From positions 1 to 64,000 of the forward strand of contig CAAETD010000025.1 of the NCBI GenBank assembly GCA_900758885.1: 64,000 nucleotides of DNA, read 5' to 3'. Below the pieces are notes generated by a model. The model saw nothing but the letters and a program-made list of their open reading frames with translations, was not told the DNA's origin and made no database searches. The translations under genes and the position numbers were made by a program. Origin of the DNA: an uncultured Collinsella sp. GTDB lineage: Bacteria > Actinomycetota > Coriobacteriia > Coriobacteriales > Coriobacteriaceae. Shown one piece after another: positions 20,450 through 28,999 of this stretch (its first letter is position 1; the number at the start of each line of letters is the position of its first letter).

Positions 20450-20731
20450 TTAGGCTTCAGCAACCTTGTGGCCGAGCGCCTTCTCGTAACGGGCCTCGTC
20501 GTAAGAGATGTCGCCGTCGACAATCTCGTCCATAGCCATCGAAATGGTATCGGCACCGGAAAGCCCGATGGTGATGTCATCGACATCCTGGACGGCAAGC
20601 ACGCGGTTGTGCTGGCCACGCAGCATGCTGTTAATATCGCAGGCGCGCTTGGAGGCAAGCGAAGCGAGCAGGAAGCGGTTGTGATCGGTCTTCTCCAGAA
20701 GATCGTCAATGCAAGGCTTTACAACGGACAC
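20450..20731 (-). CDS. rpoZ: RNA polymerase omega subunit
   Basis: Omega assists folding and assembly of the beta' subunit. The 93 residues carry the family core: KPCIDDLLEK, RFLLASLASKRACDIN, and a region near 75-85 in place of the EAL-type motif. The GTG start has GAGG three bases upstream. It sits five bases after gmk, the usual gmk-rpoZ order. Confidence 0.9.
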   Translation of the reverse strand: MSVVKPCIDDLLEKTDHNRFLLASLASKRACDINSMLRGQHNRVLAVQDVDDITIGLSGADTISMAMDEIVDGDISYDEARYEKALGHKVAEA

Positions 20732-20736
20732 GGACC

Positions 20737-21306
20737 TCAGATCCTTTCATGCATATCGAGAACGCGAACGAGCTCATCGGTCGCGCGGTCGAGATCGTCA
20801 TTCACCACGACGTCGTCGTAGCGGTCGGCAAGGGCAAGCTCATGGGCGGCGTTTGCCATGCGCAGTTCGATCGTCTCGGGCGTCTCGGTACCACGACCGA
20901 CAAGACGCTCGCGAAGCACCTCGAGCGAGGGCGGCTTGATAAAAATCAGCACGGCCTCGGGGAAGCGCTCCTTGACTTGCAGGGCGCCCTGGACATCAAT
21001 CTCCAAAATCAGAGAAGCGCCAGACGCGAGCTTAGACTGGACCTCGCTCACCAGCGTACCATAGCAGTTGCCGTGAACCTCGGCCCACTCGACAAACTCA
21101 CCGTTTGCCACGCGGCGATCGAACTCCTCACGCGTCAGGAAAAAGTAATTGACGCCGTCGACCTCGCCTTTACGCGGAGCTCGCGTGGTAGCCGAAACCG
21201 TCAGGCCCAGGTTCGAGCGGCGCTCACGCACACGAGTGACGAGCGTACCCTTGCCTGCGCCTGACGGTCCAGAAATCACAAAGAGCTTGGAATCCTGAGC
21301 GCTCAC
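20737..21306 (-). CDS. gmk: Guanylate kinase
   Basis: Gmk phosphorylates GMP to GDP with ATP in purine nucleotide supply. The 189 residues contain the P-loop SGPSGAGKGTL, the GMP-binding TTRAPRKGEVDG with YFFLTREEF, and the lid region. The GTG start immediately follows the mihF stop codon, with no strong ribosome site, so translation is probably coupled to mihF. Confidence 0.96.
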   Translation of the reverse strand: MSAQDSKLFVISGPSGAGKGTLVTRVRERRSNLGLTVSATTRAPRKGEVDGVNYFFLTREEFDRRVANGEFVEWAEVHGNCYGTLVSEVQSKLASGASLILEIDVQGALQVKERFPEAVLIFIKPPSLEVLRERLVGRGTETPETIELRMANAAHELALADRYDDVVVNDDLDRATDELVRVLDMHERI

Positions 21307-21615
21307 TTATTTGGTCAGCTGCTCGAGGAGCTGCTCGCGCTGACGGACGCCGAGGCCCTGGACGCGACGGGTAGCGGAGATACCGAGCTCCTCCATGATC
21401 TTGGCGGCCTTGGCCTTGCCATAACCAGGGAGAGACTCGATGAGGGTGGAAACCTTCATGCGGGAAGCGATGGGGTCATCGGAGTTGAGCACGGACTCGA
21501 GAGACTTCTCGCCCTTCTTGATCTGCTCGCGAAGCTCAGCGCGGGCGTGACGTGCGGCAGCAGCCTTCTCAAGAGCCTGCTTGCGCTGCTCATCGGTAAG
21601 CTGAGGGAGTGCCAT
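21307..21615 (-). CDS. mihF: Actinobacterial integration host factor (mIHF)
   Basis: mIHF is a small nucleoid protein specific to Actinobacteria, unrelated to the IHF alpha/beta proteins of Proteobacteria, that binds and bends DNA. The 102 residues show a basic N-terminal helix (ARHARAELREQIKKGE) and the helix-two-turn-helix LIESLPGYGKAKAAKIMEELGI. The ATG at 21615 has GGAGG five bases upstream. It forms a unit with gmk, as is typical of the phylum, and is a good taxonomic marker here. Confidence 0.95.
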   Translation of the reverse strand: MALPQLTDEQRKQALEKAAAARHARAELREQIKKGEKSLESVLNSDDPIASRMKVSTLIESLPGYGKAKAAKIMEELGISATRRVQGLGVRQREQLLEQLTK

Positions 21616-21659
21616 TCGTACCTCCAAATAGTTGGGTTATATCTGATTCAATAATTGGC

Positions 21660-21668
21660 ATTTTAGCA
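21660..21668 (-). promoter_or_regulatory. Probable mihF promoter (extended -10)
   Basis: TGCTAAAAT on the minus strand lies about 45 bases upstream of the mihF start, in an AT-rich stretch. No convincing -35 is present. Confidence 0.4.
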
Positions 21669-21750
21669 CGTAGAACGTACAAAATGCCCAATCGCGGCCC
21701 ATAGGTTAGACGATACCCGCAAAAAGTGCAATATACTGCGCCCAAAGTTA

Positions 21751-21808
21751 AGCCCCTGACCTGCGATTCCACACAAAGGATGGGAAAGTTTACGCAGGCA
21801 CAGGGGCT
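21751..21808. terminator. Two-part hairpin between pyrF and mihF
   Basis: AGCCCCTG pairs with CAGGGGCT (21751-21758 with 21801-21808) and, inside that, CCTGCG pairs with CGCAGG (21760-21765 with 21793-21798), leaving a 27-base loop. It lies after the pyr operon on the minus strand. The following T-run is weak there (TTAACTTT) and better on the plus strand (ATTTTG). A terminator is the simplest reading. Confidence 0.45.
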
Positions 21809-21853
21809 ATTTTGTGCTAATGAAACCCAAAAGTGGTGACTTAGGGGAATCTT

Positions 21854-22570
21854 TTACGCGACGTTTTCGACCAGCTCGGCGACAATGGCGTCAAAGGCGG
21901 CAACCGGATCGTCGGCACCGGTGATGGGACGGCCCACCACAATGTGGCTTGCGCCACGCTCGATAGCCTGGGAAGGCGTCGCCACGCGGGACTGGTCACC
22001 AAGGGCGGCACCCACCGGACGCACACCCGGAGTCACGATCAGGGCATCAGGGCCCAGCAGCTCACGCATGTCGTGAGCCTCCATCGGCGAGCACACGATG
22101 CCATCGATGCCGTTGGCCTGAGCGAGCTTTGCCAGGCGGGCGGCCTCCTCGGCCACGGGCGACTCGACGCCGATCTCGCTCAAGGCATCCTGATTCATGC
22201 TCGTGAGCACGGTGATGGCGACGAGCTTGGCGCGGTCCTCGCGCGCCTCCTCGGCACCCTCGCGGCAGGCAGCGAGCATGGCGCCCGAACCCAAGCCGTG
22301 AACCGAGAGCAGGTCGGCACCGGCAAGCGAGGCCGAACGGGCGGCACCGCGAACCTGATGCGGAATATCATGGAACTTAAGGTCAAGGAAGACCTTAAAG
22401 CCCAGGTCCTTAAAGGTCTTGACGATCTCGGGGCCCTCAGCGTAATAGAGCGTCATGCCAACCTTAAGCCAGGCGGCATGGCCCGAAAGCTCGTGGGCGA
22501 GCTCGAGCGCACGCTCGCGGTCGCAGTCGAGAGCGACGATTACGCGGTCGCGGGCATCGGTCTCTAGCAT
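21854..22570 (-). CDS. pyrF: Orotidine 5'-phosphate decarboxylase
   Basis: PyrF converts OMP to UMP, the last step of de novo UMP synthesis. The 238-residue TIM barrel has the catalytic signature DLKFHDIPHQV near residue 63, VHGLGSG, and the phosphate-binding end HIVVGRPIT. Its ATG overlaps the pyrD stop by a few bases. It is the last gene of the pyrRBCKDF operon. Confidence 0.97.
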   Translation of the reverse strand: MLETDARDRVIVALDCDRERALELAHELSGHAAWLKVGMTLYYAEGPEIVKTFKDLGFKVFLDLKFHDIPHQVRGAARSASLAGADLLSVHGLGSGAMLAACREGAEEAREDRAKLVAITVLTSMNQDALSEIGVESPVAEEAARLAKLAQANGIDGIVCSPMEAHDMRELLGPDALIVTPGVRPVGAALGDQSRVATPSQAIERGASHIVVGRPITGADDPVAAFDAIVAELVENVA

Positions 22571-23487
22571 TCGAAAGCACCTACCAGTTCGTTGATGTCC
22601 TTCACGCCTTGGGACTCAGCCCAGGCCTCGAGCTCGTGCGCGATCTTGAGCGAAGCGCACGGATCGACGAAGTTGGCCATGCCGACCGACACGCAGGTGG
22701 CGCCGGCCAGGATAAACTCGGCCGCATCCTCGCCGGTCATGACACCGCCGACGCCGTTGATGGGGATATCGACGGCCTGGGCAACCTCCCAGACCATGCG
22801 CACGGCGATGTGGTGGCACAGCGGGCCCGAAAGGCCGCCCTTGGGCTTGGCCACGCGGGACTTGCGGGTATGGACGTCGATGGCCATGCCCTGAATGGAG
22901 TTGATGACCGAAAGGCCGTCGGCGCCGGCAGCCTCGAGGGCCTTGGCAATCTCGGCGACGTTGACCGGCGCCATCTTCACGAACAGCGGCTTATCGGTCA
23001 CCTTGCGGCAGGCAGCCATAACGGATGAGGCGCCCTCGGGCGTAGAGCCCATGGCGGCACCGCCGGCGGCGATATTAGGGCAGCTCACGTTGATCTCGTA
23101 GCCGGCAGCCCAGGGGCACAGCTCGACATACATCTCGAGCGCGCGGACAAACTCGTCAACGGAGTGGCCGGCAACCTGACAGATGACCTGGCAGCCGTCC
23201 TTGGACAGCTGTTCGAGCCACGGACCGGACTCGCGGGCAAAGGCGGCCACGCCGGGGTTCTGAAGGCCCACGGAGTTGATCATACCGCCGGGGATCTCGG
23301 CCATGCGGGGCGCGGGGTTGCCGGGCCAGGGCTCGGCAGCGCAACCCTTGGTGGTGATGGCGCCCAGCTGGGAAACATCAAAGAAGTTCTGGAACTGCCA
23401 ACCGTAACCAAAAGTACCGGCTGCGGTGTTGATGGGGTTCTGCATCTTGACGCCGCCGAAATCGACGGCCATGTTCACGGTACCCAC
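22564..23487 (-). CDS. pyrD: Dihydroorotate dehydrogenase B, catalytic subunit
   Basis: This FMN subunit oxidises dihydroorotate to orotate. Signatures are NPINTAAGTFGYG, INSVGLQNPG, NVSCPNI with the catalytic Cys of class 1 enzymes, and GVGGVMTGEDA at the FMN phosphate. I place the start at the GTG at 23487, which shares a base with the pyrK stop (TAGTG); an ATG six codons in is possible. Pairing with pyrK identifies the NAD-dependent type 1B enzyme expected in an anaerobe. Confidence 0.94.
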   Translation of the reverse strand: MGTVNMAVDFGGVKMQNPINTAAGTFGYGWQFQNFFDVSQLGAITTKGCAAEPWPGNPAPRMAEIPGGMINSVGLQNPGVAAFARESGPWLEQLSKDGCQVICQVAGHSVDEFVRALEMYVELCPWAAGYEINVSCPNIAAGGAAMGSTPEGASSVMAACRKVTDKPLFVKMAPVNVAEIAKALEAAGADGLSVINSIQGMAIDVHTRKSRVAKPKGGLSGPLCHHIAVRMVWEVAQAVDIPINGVGGVMTGEDAAEFILAGATCVSVGMANFVDPCASLKIAHELEAWAESQGVKDINELVGAFEC

Positions 23488-24278
23488 TAGAAGACCACCA
23501 CCTTGGAAGCATCGAACACGGGGCCGCACATGCAAGCACCCTTCATACCGTCGACCGTCTCGACATTGCAGGTGTTGCAGGCGCCAAAGCCACAGCTCAT
23601 CATGCGCTCAAGCGACACCTCGCAGTACGCACCGGCCTCGGCGGCAGCGGCGGCGACTTTCTTCATCATGACAGCGGGGCCGCAGCTGGCGACGTAGTCG
23701 TAGCCGCCCTCGCCGAGCAGCTCGGCGGCAGGATCGGTGCAAAAACCGTGCGTGCCGAGCGAGCCGTCGTCGGTGCAAACGTTGACCGTGGCGCCCAGCG
23801 CGCGAAACTCATCGACACCCACGGCCTTGGAAGCGGTGCCAAAGCCCAGGCACACGTCAACATCCACGCCCTGCTCGGCAAGCATACCGGCAAGACACAG
23901 CACAGGCGGAACGCCGATGCCACCGGCGACGAGCAGGGCCTTCCTGGTGCCCTCGGGAACAAGCCAGCCGCGGCCGCCAGGGCCCAACAGGTTGGACTTG
24001 GAGCCGGGGGCCATCTGCGACAGACGACGGGTGTCGTCACCCACGACGGCGTACCACAGCTCGACGGTACCGGCCTGGGCGTCGGCGCGATAGAAGCTCA
24101 GGGGCACGCGAAGCAGCGAGGACGCATCGCCGGGCACGGCAATGTTCACAAACTGACCGGGCTTGAGCGCACTTGCAAGCTTGGGGGCCGAGATGACGAG
24201 CGAGAAGATGCCGTCGGCGATCTCCTGGTTCGAGACGACCTCGAAGTCGTGCATGCGTGCAGTGGAAGGTGTGGGCAT
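23487..24278 (-). CDS. pyrK: Dihydroorotate dehydrogenase B, electron-transfer subunit
   Basis: PyrK carries FAD and a [2Fe-2S] cluster and passes electrons from the FMN subunit to NAD+. The 263 residues have the ferredoxin-reductase fold, with an FAD region (VPLSFYRAD) and a nucleotide-binding region (LLVAGGIGVPP). A C-terminal cluster motif supplies CGFGACNTC plus a later Cys (GACMCGP). It lies directly before pyrD. Confidence 0.95.
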   Translation of the reverse strand: MPTPSTARMHDFEVVSNQEIADGIFSLVISAPKLASALKPGQFVNIAVPGDASSLLRVPLSFYRADAQAGTVELWYAVVGDDTRRLSQMAPGSKSNLLGPGGRGWLVPEGTRKALLVAGGIGVPPVLCLAGMLAEQGVDVDVCLGFGTASKAVGVDEFRALGATVNVCTDDGSLGTHGFCTDPAAELLGEGGYDYVASCGPAVMMKKVAAAAAEAGAYCEVSLERMMSCGFGACNTCNVETVDGMKGACMCGPVFDASKVVVF

Positions 24279-24370
24279 AGACGCTCCAATCCCCCATGCG
24301 GTTGCATGGTCAAAACGAACAGAAAGCGCGGCACCGCAAGGGCACCGCGCACAAAAGCGATAAGGCTATG

Positions 24371-25660
24371 CTAGCAGATGCAGCCGTCGGCGAGCGTCTG
24401 CTTACCGCCGACAAACACATCGGTGGCACGACCGGTAAGCGTGCGGCCGGCAAAACCGGAGTTCTCGGCGCGCGACTCGTAACCGTCCTCGCCGACCGTC
24501 CAGGTGGCAGAGGGGTCGAACACGGTCAGGTCAGCAACGGAGCCCGCCTTGACCTGAACCTGGTCGAGGCCCAGGATCTCACGCGGCTTGATGGCCATGA
24601 GCTCGACCATACGGCCCATGCTCATCTTGCCCGTGTTGACCAGCTCGGTGAGCACGAGCGACAGCGAGGTCTCGAGACCGATCATGCCAAAGGGCGCAAG
24701 CTCGAACTCGCGGGCCTTCTCCCACGGGGTGTGGGGAGCGTGATCGGTGACGATAACGTCGACGGTGCCGTCGATGACGCCCTGACGGATGGCCTCGGCA
24801 TCCTCCTCGGTACGCAGCGGCGGATTGACCTTGAGCGAGGTGTTGTAGGTCTCGTCCAGGTCGTTCTCGGTCAGGAACATGTGATGCGGGGTGGCCTCAC
24901 AGGTAACCTGAACGCCAGCGGCCTTACCGGCACGCACGATCTCCAGGCCATGGGCGGTGGAGATGTGCTGAATGTGCAGCTTGGCACCAGTCAGCTTGGC
25001 GATCTCGATGTCGCGGGCGATCTGGAGCTCCTCGCCGGCAGCCGGCCAACCCTCGAGAGCCAGACGGGTCGAGACCTTGCCCTCGTTGATCTGGCCGTGG
25101 CCGACCAGATCCTCGTCCTGGCAGTGGCTCATAAAGACCTTGCCGAACATCTTGCCGTAGTCCATGCAGCGACGGAGCATGCCCGCACCCTGCACGCCGC
25201 GACCGTCGTCGGTGAAGGCGACGGCGCCGTGGGCGACCATATCGCCCATCTCGGACATGGCCTCGCCCTTAAGACCGCGGGTCATGGCACCCGACGGATA
25301 GACGCGGCAGTGACCGACCTCGGCAGCACGGGACTTGACGAACTCCACGACGGTGCCGTTATCGGTGACGGGATCGGTGTTGGGCATGGAGCACACACCG
25401 GTAAAGCCGCCCTTGGCAGCTGCGCGGGTACCGCTCTCGATGTCCTCTTTGACCTCGTAGCCGGGCTCGCGAAGGTGAACGTGCATATCCACCAGGCCGG
25501 GGACGAGGTACTTGCCGGAAAGGTCGCGGACCTCGGCTCCCTCGACGGCGAGATTCTCGCCGACCTCGGCGATCTTGTCGCCGTCAATCAGGACGTCAAC
25601 GACACCGTCAAGCTCGACGGACGGGTCGACGACGTGGGCATTCTTAAGAAGCAAGGCCAT
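24371..25660 (-). CDS. pyrC: Dihydroorotase
   Basis: PyrC cyclises carbamoyl-aspartate to dihydroorotate. The 429-residue class I enzyme has the zinc motif DMHVHLREPG near residue 57, a later His region (LHIQHIST) and DHAPHTPWEK. The ATG at 25660 (MALLLKNA) has GGAGG eight bases upstream and overlaps the end of pyrB by 17 bases. A 92-base gap separates it from pyrK. Confidence 0.97.
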   Translation of the reverse strand: MALLLKNAHVVDPSVELDGVVDVLIDGDKIAEVGENLAVEGAEVRDLSGKYLVPGLVDMHVHLREPGYEVKEDIESGTRAAAKGGFTGVCSMPNTDPVTDNGTVVEFVKSRAAEVGHCRVYPSGAMTRGLKGEAMSEMGDMVAHGAVAFTDDGRGVQGAGMLRRCMDYGKMFGKVFMSHCQDEDLVGHGQINEGKVSTRLALEGWPAAGEELQIARDIEIAKLTGAKLHIQHISTAHGLEIVRAGKAAGVQVTCEATPHHMFLTENDLDETYNTSLKVNPPLRTEEDAEAIRQGVIDGTVDVIVTDHAPHTPWEKAREFELAPFGMIGLETSLSLVLTELVNTGKMSMGRMVELMAIKPREILGLDQVQVKAGSVADLTVFDPSATWTVGEDGYESRAENSGFAGRTLTGRATDVFVGGKQTLADGCIC

Positions 25661-26588
25661 TATCGGCACCTCCAAGCAGCAGATACAGGATAGCCATACG
25701 CACGCAGATACCGGCGTAGACCTGCTCCAGGATGACGGAGCGTTGCGGGTGGTCGGCCATATAGGAGTCGAACTCGACGCCGCGGTTGATGGGGCCCGGG
25801 TGGCAGATGATTGCGTCGGGCTTCATGAGCTTCTCGCGGTCCTTGGTCAGACCGAAGAGCTTGTGGTACTCACGAATGGTCGGGAACGGGGCACCCTCGA
25901 GGCGCTCCTGCTGCACGCGCAGCATGTAGACAACGTCCAGCTCGGGCAGGACAGAATCGAGATCGCTCGTCACGTGGTCGCAGCCCAGAACCTCGGGCGC
26001 CGGCGGCAGCAGCGTGCCGGGGGCGACGGCGTAGGTCTCGCAGCCCATGATCTTAAGGGCGGGAATCAGCGAGCCGCAGACACGGGAGTGTGAGATATCG
26101 CCGACGACGGCGACCTTCAGACCGTGGAAGTCACCCTTATGCTCCCAGATGGTGTACAGGTCGAGAAGGGCCTGCGTGGGGTGGTTGTGCTTGCCGTCAC
26201 CGGCGCAGATGACGCTCGCGGGCGAGTTCTGCGTGACGATGTAGGGAGCACCGGCGTGCTTATCGCGCACGACGATGCAGTCGATCTTATAGGCGTTGAG
26301 GGTCTCGACGGTGTCGACGAGGCTCTCGCCCTTGACCGTAGAGGTCGAGGAGCCGCCAAAGTTAAGGCTATCGGCCGAAAGGCGCTTCTCGGCAAGCTCG
26401 AAGGAGCTGCGGGTGCGCGTCGAGGGCTCGTTGAACATGTTGACGATGGTCTTGCCCTTGAGCGTGGGGACCTTCTTGATCGCACGCTCGTTGACCTCGG
26501 AGAACGCCTTGGCGGTCTCGAGGATGAGCTTGATGTCCTCTTCGGAGTACTCGGTAATGTCGATCAGGTGCTTATGGTTGAACGCCAC
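25644..26588 (-). CDS. pyrB: Aspartate carbamoyltransferase catalytic chain
   Basis: PyrB joins carbamoyl phosphate and aspartate, the committed step of pyrimidine synthesis. It has the carbamoyl-phosphate site PSTRTRSSFE, HPTQALLDLYT and HPGPINRGVE. I prefer the GTG at 26588 (314 residues), which has GGGAGG about 11 bases upstream; another GTG four codons earlier directly abuts that site. No regulatory pyrI gene is present, so control is expected through PyrR instead. Confidence 0.96.
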   Translation of the reverse strand: MAFNHKHLIDITEYSEEDIKLILETAKAFSEVNERAIKKVPTLKGKTIVNMFNEPSTRTRSSFELAEKRLSADSLNFGGSSTSTVKGESLVDTVETLNAYKIDCIVVRDKHAGAPYIVTQNSPASVICAGDGKHNHPTQALLDLYTIWEHKGDFHGLKVAVVGDISHSRVCGSLIPALKIMGCETYAVAPGTLLPPAPEVLGCDHVTSDLDSVLPELDVVYMLRVQQERLEGAPFPTIREYHKLFGLTKDREKLMKPDAIICHPGPINRGVEFDSYMADHPQRSVILEQVYAGICVRMAILYLLLGGADNGLAS

Positions 26589-26592
26589 GGTA

Positions 26593-27189
<597 letters not shown>

Positions 27190-27216
27190 TCACATGTCTT
27201 GACTGCTGACACAGTC

Positions 27217-27258
27217 AAAAAAATAGATGCCCGACCGCTTAAAGCGGACCAGACACCC
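27217..27258 (-). terminator. Terminator of the pyr leader (attenuator)
   Basis: On the minus strand a stem of about 15 bp with G-U pairs and one bulge forms within GGTGTCTGGTCCGC...GCGGTCGGGCATC. TATTTTTTT follows it. It stands about 40 bases before the pyrR start. Its 5' arm shares bases with the competing antiterminator stem. Confidence 0.8.
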
Positions 27259-27314
27259 ACAGGAAGGGCTGCTCTTTGGCAGCTATGTAATTCCATGTGG
27301 GTATCTCGTACCCC
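27252..27314 (-). promoter_or_regulatory. PyrR-type antiterminator and anti-antiterminator
   Basis: In the minus-strand RNA, GGGTA-CGAGA-TACCC (27299-27313) can form a short hairpin. Its 3' arm, extended as GATACCCACA (27296-27305), can instead pair with TGTGGGTGTC (27252-27261), which is the 5' side of the terminator. The three exclusive structures match the known PyrR logic: the first hairpin bound by PyrR frees the terminator. The exact PyrR binding consensus of Bacillus is not fully matched. Confidence 0.65.
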
Positions 27315-27331
27315 TTTAATGGTCAAGGGAT

Positions 27332-27360
27332 AGTGTAGCCAACCTCGAGCTTAATTGCGA
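27332..27360 (-). promoter_or_regulatory. Possible pyr operon promoter
   Basis: TACACT (27337-27332) is preceded at 17 bases by TCGCAA. Both match consensus poorly. However, the predicted start near 27325 would begin the RNA just before the anti-antiterminator, as an attenuator needs. Confidence 0.3.
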
Positions 27361-27542
27361 GCATAAATACAGAGCAATCCGTAAACGGAGCCCAAAGCCC
27401 AATAAACCTATATATATTTGTGGGACGAGCTTGAAAACGCACGCACGAGCTGGCATAATCCCCTCTGCTGCACGCAAATCGGATCTACGTCCAGGGCCGT
27501 GGCGTGGGCACTATCGCCAAAAGAGGAATATCTCTGTGTAGA
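27361..27542. other. Intergenic spacer between divergent pyr and rpmB
   Basis: I see no gene, tRNA or strong hairpin here. It separates the leftward pyr promoter from the rightward rpmB promoter and contains an AT-rich stretch near 27408-27425. Confidence 0.4.
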
Positions 27543-27574
27543 TTGCGCACAGGGAGCGACTTCTGTGCTATAGT
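27543..27574 (+). promoter_or_regulatory. Probable rpmB promoter
   Basis: TGCTATAGT (27566-27574) is an extended -10 element. TTGCGC at 27543 resembles a -35 but lies 20 bases away, so the extended -10 probably does most of the work. Confidence 0.5.
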
Positions 27575-27628
27575 TCAGGCTTGTTTGTTAACGCGACATG
27601 TTCGTTTGTCGCCCAAGGAGGGTCAGTT

Positions 27629-27817
27629 ATGTCCAAAGTTTGCGAAGTTTGCGGTAAGCACCCCGTTGCCGGTCGCTCCATCAGCCACTCTCACCGCGTC
27701 ACCAACCGTAAGTTCCGCCCCAACATCCAGCGCGTCTACGTCGTCGTCGATGGTCACCGTCGCAAGATGAACGTTTGCTCCACCTGCCTCAAGTCCGGCA
27801 AGGTTGCGCGCTCCTAA
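27629..27817 (+). CDS. rpmB: 50S ribosomal protein L28
   Basis: L28 is a small protein of the large subunit. The 62 residues start MSKVCEVCGKHP and contain GRSISHSHRVTNRKFRPN and two CxxC pairs (CEVC, CSTC), so this is the zinc-ribbon (C+) form. AAGGAGG lies seven bases before the ATG; an upstream in-frame start is ignored. It is a single-gene transcript, divergent from the pyr operon. Confidence 0.96.
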   Translation: MSKVCEVCGKHPVAGRSISHSHRVTNRKFRPNIQRVYVVVDGHRRKMNVCSTCLKSGKVARS

Positions 27818-27884
27818 ATAAGGTCTTACCAACAAGTACCTCGGACTCTCCGGGTCAAAGACCTCGCGTTCATATAGAACTTAC

Positions 27885-27917
27885 CAAAGGCGTCCTCCCC
27901 TACGGAGGGCGCCTTTT
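27885..27917 (+). terminator. Terminator of rpmB
   Basis: AAGGCGTCCTCC pairs with GGAGGGCGCCTT around a five-base loop, and the T-run TTTTT ends it. The transposase element's left repeat begins four bases later. Between rpmB and this stem, AGGTCTT (27822) can also pair with AAGACCT (27857). Confidence 0.88.
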
Positions 27918-27920
27918 TGC

Positions 27921-27969
27921 ACTCATTGGGGACAGGCTTACATGAGTGCTTTCACGCATTGGGGACAGA
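27921..27969. repeat. Left 49-bp inverted repeat of the transposase element
   Basis: These 49 bases match the reverse complement of 28921-28969 at 46 positions. The unit holds two copies of a CATTGGGGACAG motif, 34 bases apart, around an imperfect hairpin ATGAGTG-CTTT-CACGCAT. It starts right after the rpmB terminator. Confidence 0.9.
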
Positions 27970-28012
27970 CGTGACGTACACATGCGGCGCCATGATCAGG
28001 TCCTGCCCAGCC

Positions 28013-28789
28013 TCACGCAGCCTCCCTCCAGCCCACAGTGGCCTTGGTCACGCTTGTAGCGCCAATGCCGGTGATACGGGCAATTTGCTTGACCGTGAGA
28101 TGTGCCCGCCTGAGCCTCAGCAGACAGGCATCGCGATCGGGGCGTGGCAGGGCCTTGAGCAGCGCAGGATCTATGCTCGGCAGGACTTCGTGCGCAATGG
28201 AAAGGGCCTCCTCATCGGGGATCCGCCGGCGTGGAAGAACCTCCACTGACCAAGTGCGCCCGGCAACTTCCTCGAGATGCTCGCAATAGCAACGGGAGCC
28301 TCCGACGATATCGAGCATAGGAGCCGCGTCACAGATGTCAAAGGAATCATAGCCCAGCTGATATGCCTTGTAGCTTGACCAGCGGTACGCCTCGAGCGAG
28401 TCGAGCGCACCTTTCACGGGATTGAGATGGATATAATCGAGCAGCTGTACCGCCTGCGTGTCCGACTCGACCGCGACCCGTGAATAGCGATTGTCAAACA
28501 GATGGCCTGTTCTCCCCGTTTTCCCATTGAAATACTTGGCATACGCCGTCAGCGCACACTGCATTGCCTTTGAAAGATTGTCAAATGAGTCATCAACCAT
28601 CAAATGGAAGTGATTGTCCATAAGGCACCAAGCCAACACCGCCACTTTATGGTGCGCGAACCTGTCCGAGATGTCCGATAAGAAACGATATCGGTCAGAG
28701 TCATCTTCAAAAATAATCTGTTTAGAGTTACCACGGTCAAAGACGTGGTAATAACCGGTGAGCGAAACGGCGCGGGCACATCGAGGCAT
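28013..28789 (-). CDS. REP-associated tyrosine transposase (RAYT, Y1 family)
   Basis: This is a single-strand HUH transposase of the IS200-like Y1 superfamily. The 258 residues have the metal-binding HUH triad in DNHFHLMV (His60 and His62) and a single catalytic Tyr, most likely Tyr119 in DYIHLNPVK. A C-terminal helix-turn-helix (LTVKQIARITGIGATSVTKA) is typical of RAYTs and absent from plain IS200 enzymes. The ATG at 28789 has AAAGGAGA upstream. The gene appears intact and is framed by 49-bp inverted repeats. Such genes are often single-copy domesticated enzymes acting on short palindromes. Confidence 0.9.
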   Translation of the reverse strand: MPRCARAVSLTGYYHVFDRGNSKQIIFEDDSDRYRFLSDISDRFAHHKVAVLAWCLMDNHFHLMVDDSFDNLSKAMQCALTAYAKYFNGKTGRTGHLFDNRYSRVAVESDTQAVQLLDYIHLNPVKGALDSLEAYRWSSYKAYQLGYDSFDICDAAPMLDIVGGSRCYCEHLEEVAGRTWSVEVLPRRRIPDEEALSIAHEVLPSIDPALLKALPRPDRDACLLRLRRAHLTVKQIARITGIGATSVTKATVGWREAA

Positions 28790-28920
28790 AATCTCTCCTT
28801 TCAAAAACTGAACAGGCAACACCTAAAAGGAGAGAAGGAACGCGAAATGCTGAGCCTGTGACCTATTTATATCCAATGAGCGGCAAAAACAGGCCCAGAA
28901 CGGCAAAATGGCAAATCGAT

Positions 28921-28969
28921 GTCTGTCCCAAATGAGTGAAAGCACTCATGTAAGTCTGTCCCCAATGAG
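28921..28969. repeat. Right 49-bp inverted repeat of the transposase element
   Basis: This is the partner of the left repeat, differing at three positions. Here the internal hairpin is perfect: ATGAGTG-AAAG-CACTCAT-type pairing around a 4-base loop. The motif GTCTGTCCC(C/A)AATGAG occurs twice. Confidence 0.9.
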
Positions 28970-28999
28970 CGGGGCGATGCAGCAGACAGATAGTTTTAG

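Larger units (their letters stand above)
27921..28969. mobile_element. RAYT element with terminal palindromic repeats
   Basis: The 1049-bp unit consists of one transposase gene and two near-identical inverted repeats, each with an internal hairpin. No target-site duplication is visible, as expected for Y1 enzymes. It sits exactly between the rpmB terminator and the adhE promoter region, a harmless insertion place. Confidence 0.8.

Noticed and set aside
27921..27969. GGGGACAG repeats as a CRISPR or tandem array
   Set aside because: There are only two motif copies per end in a palindromic layout, beside a transposase; no spacer series exists.
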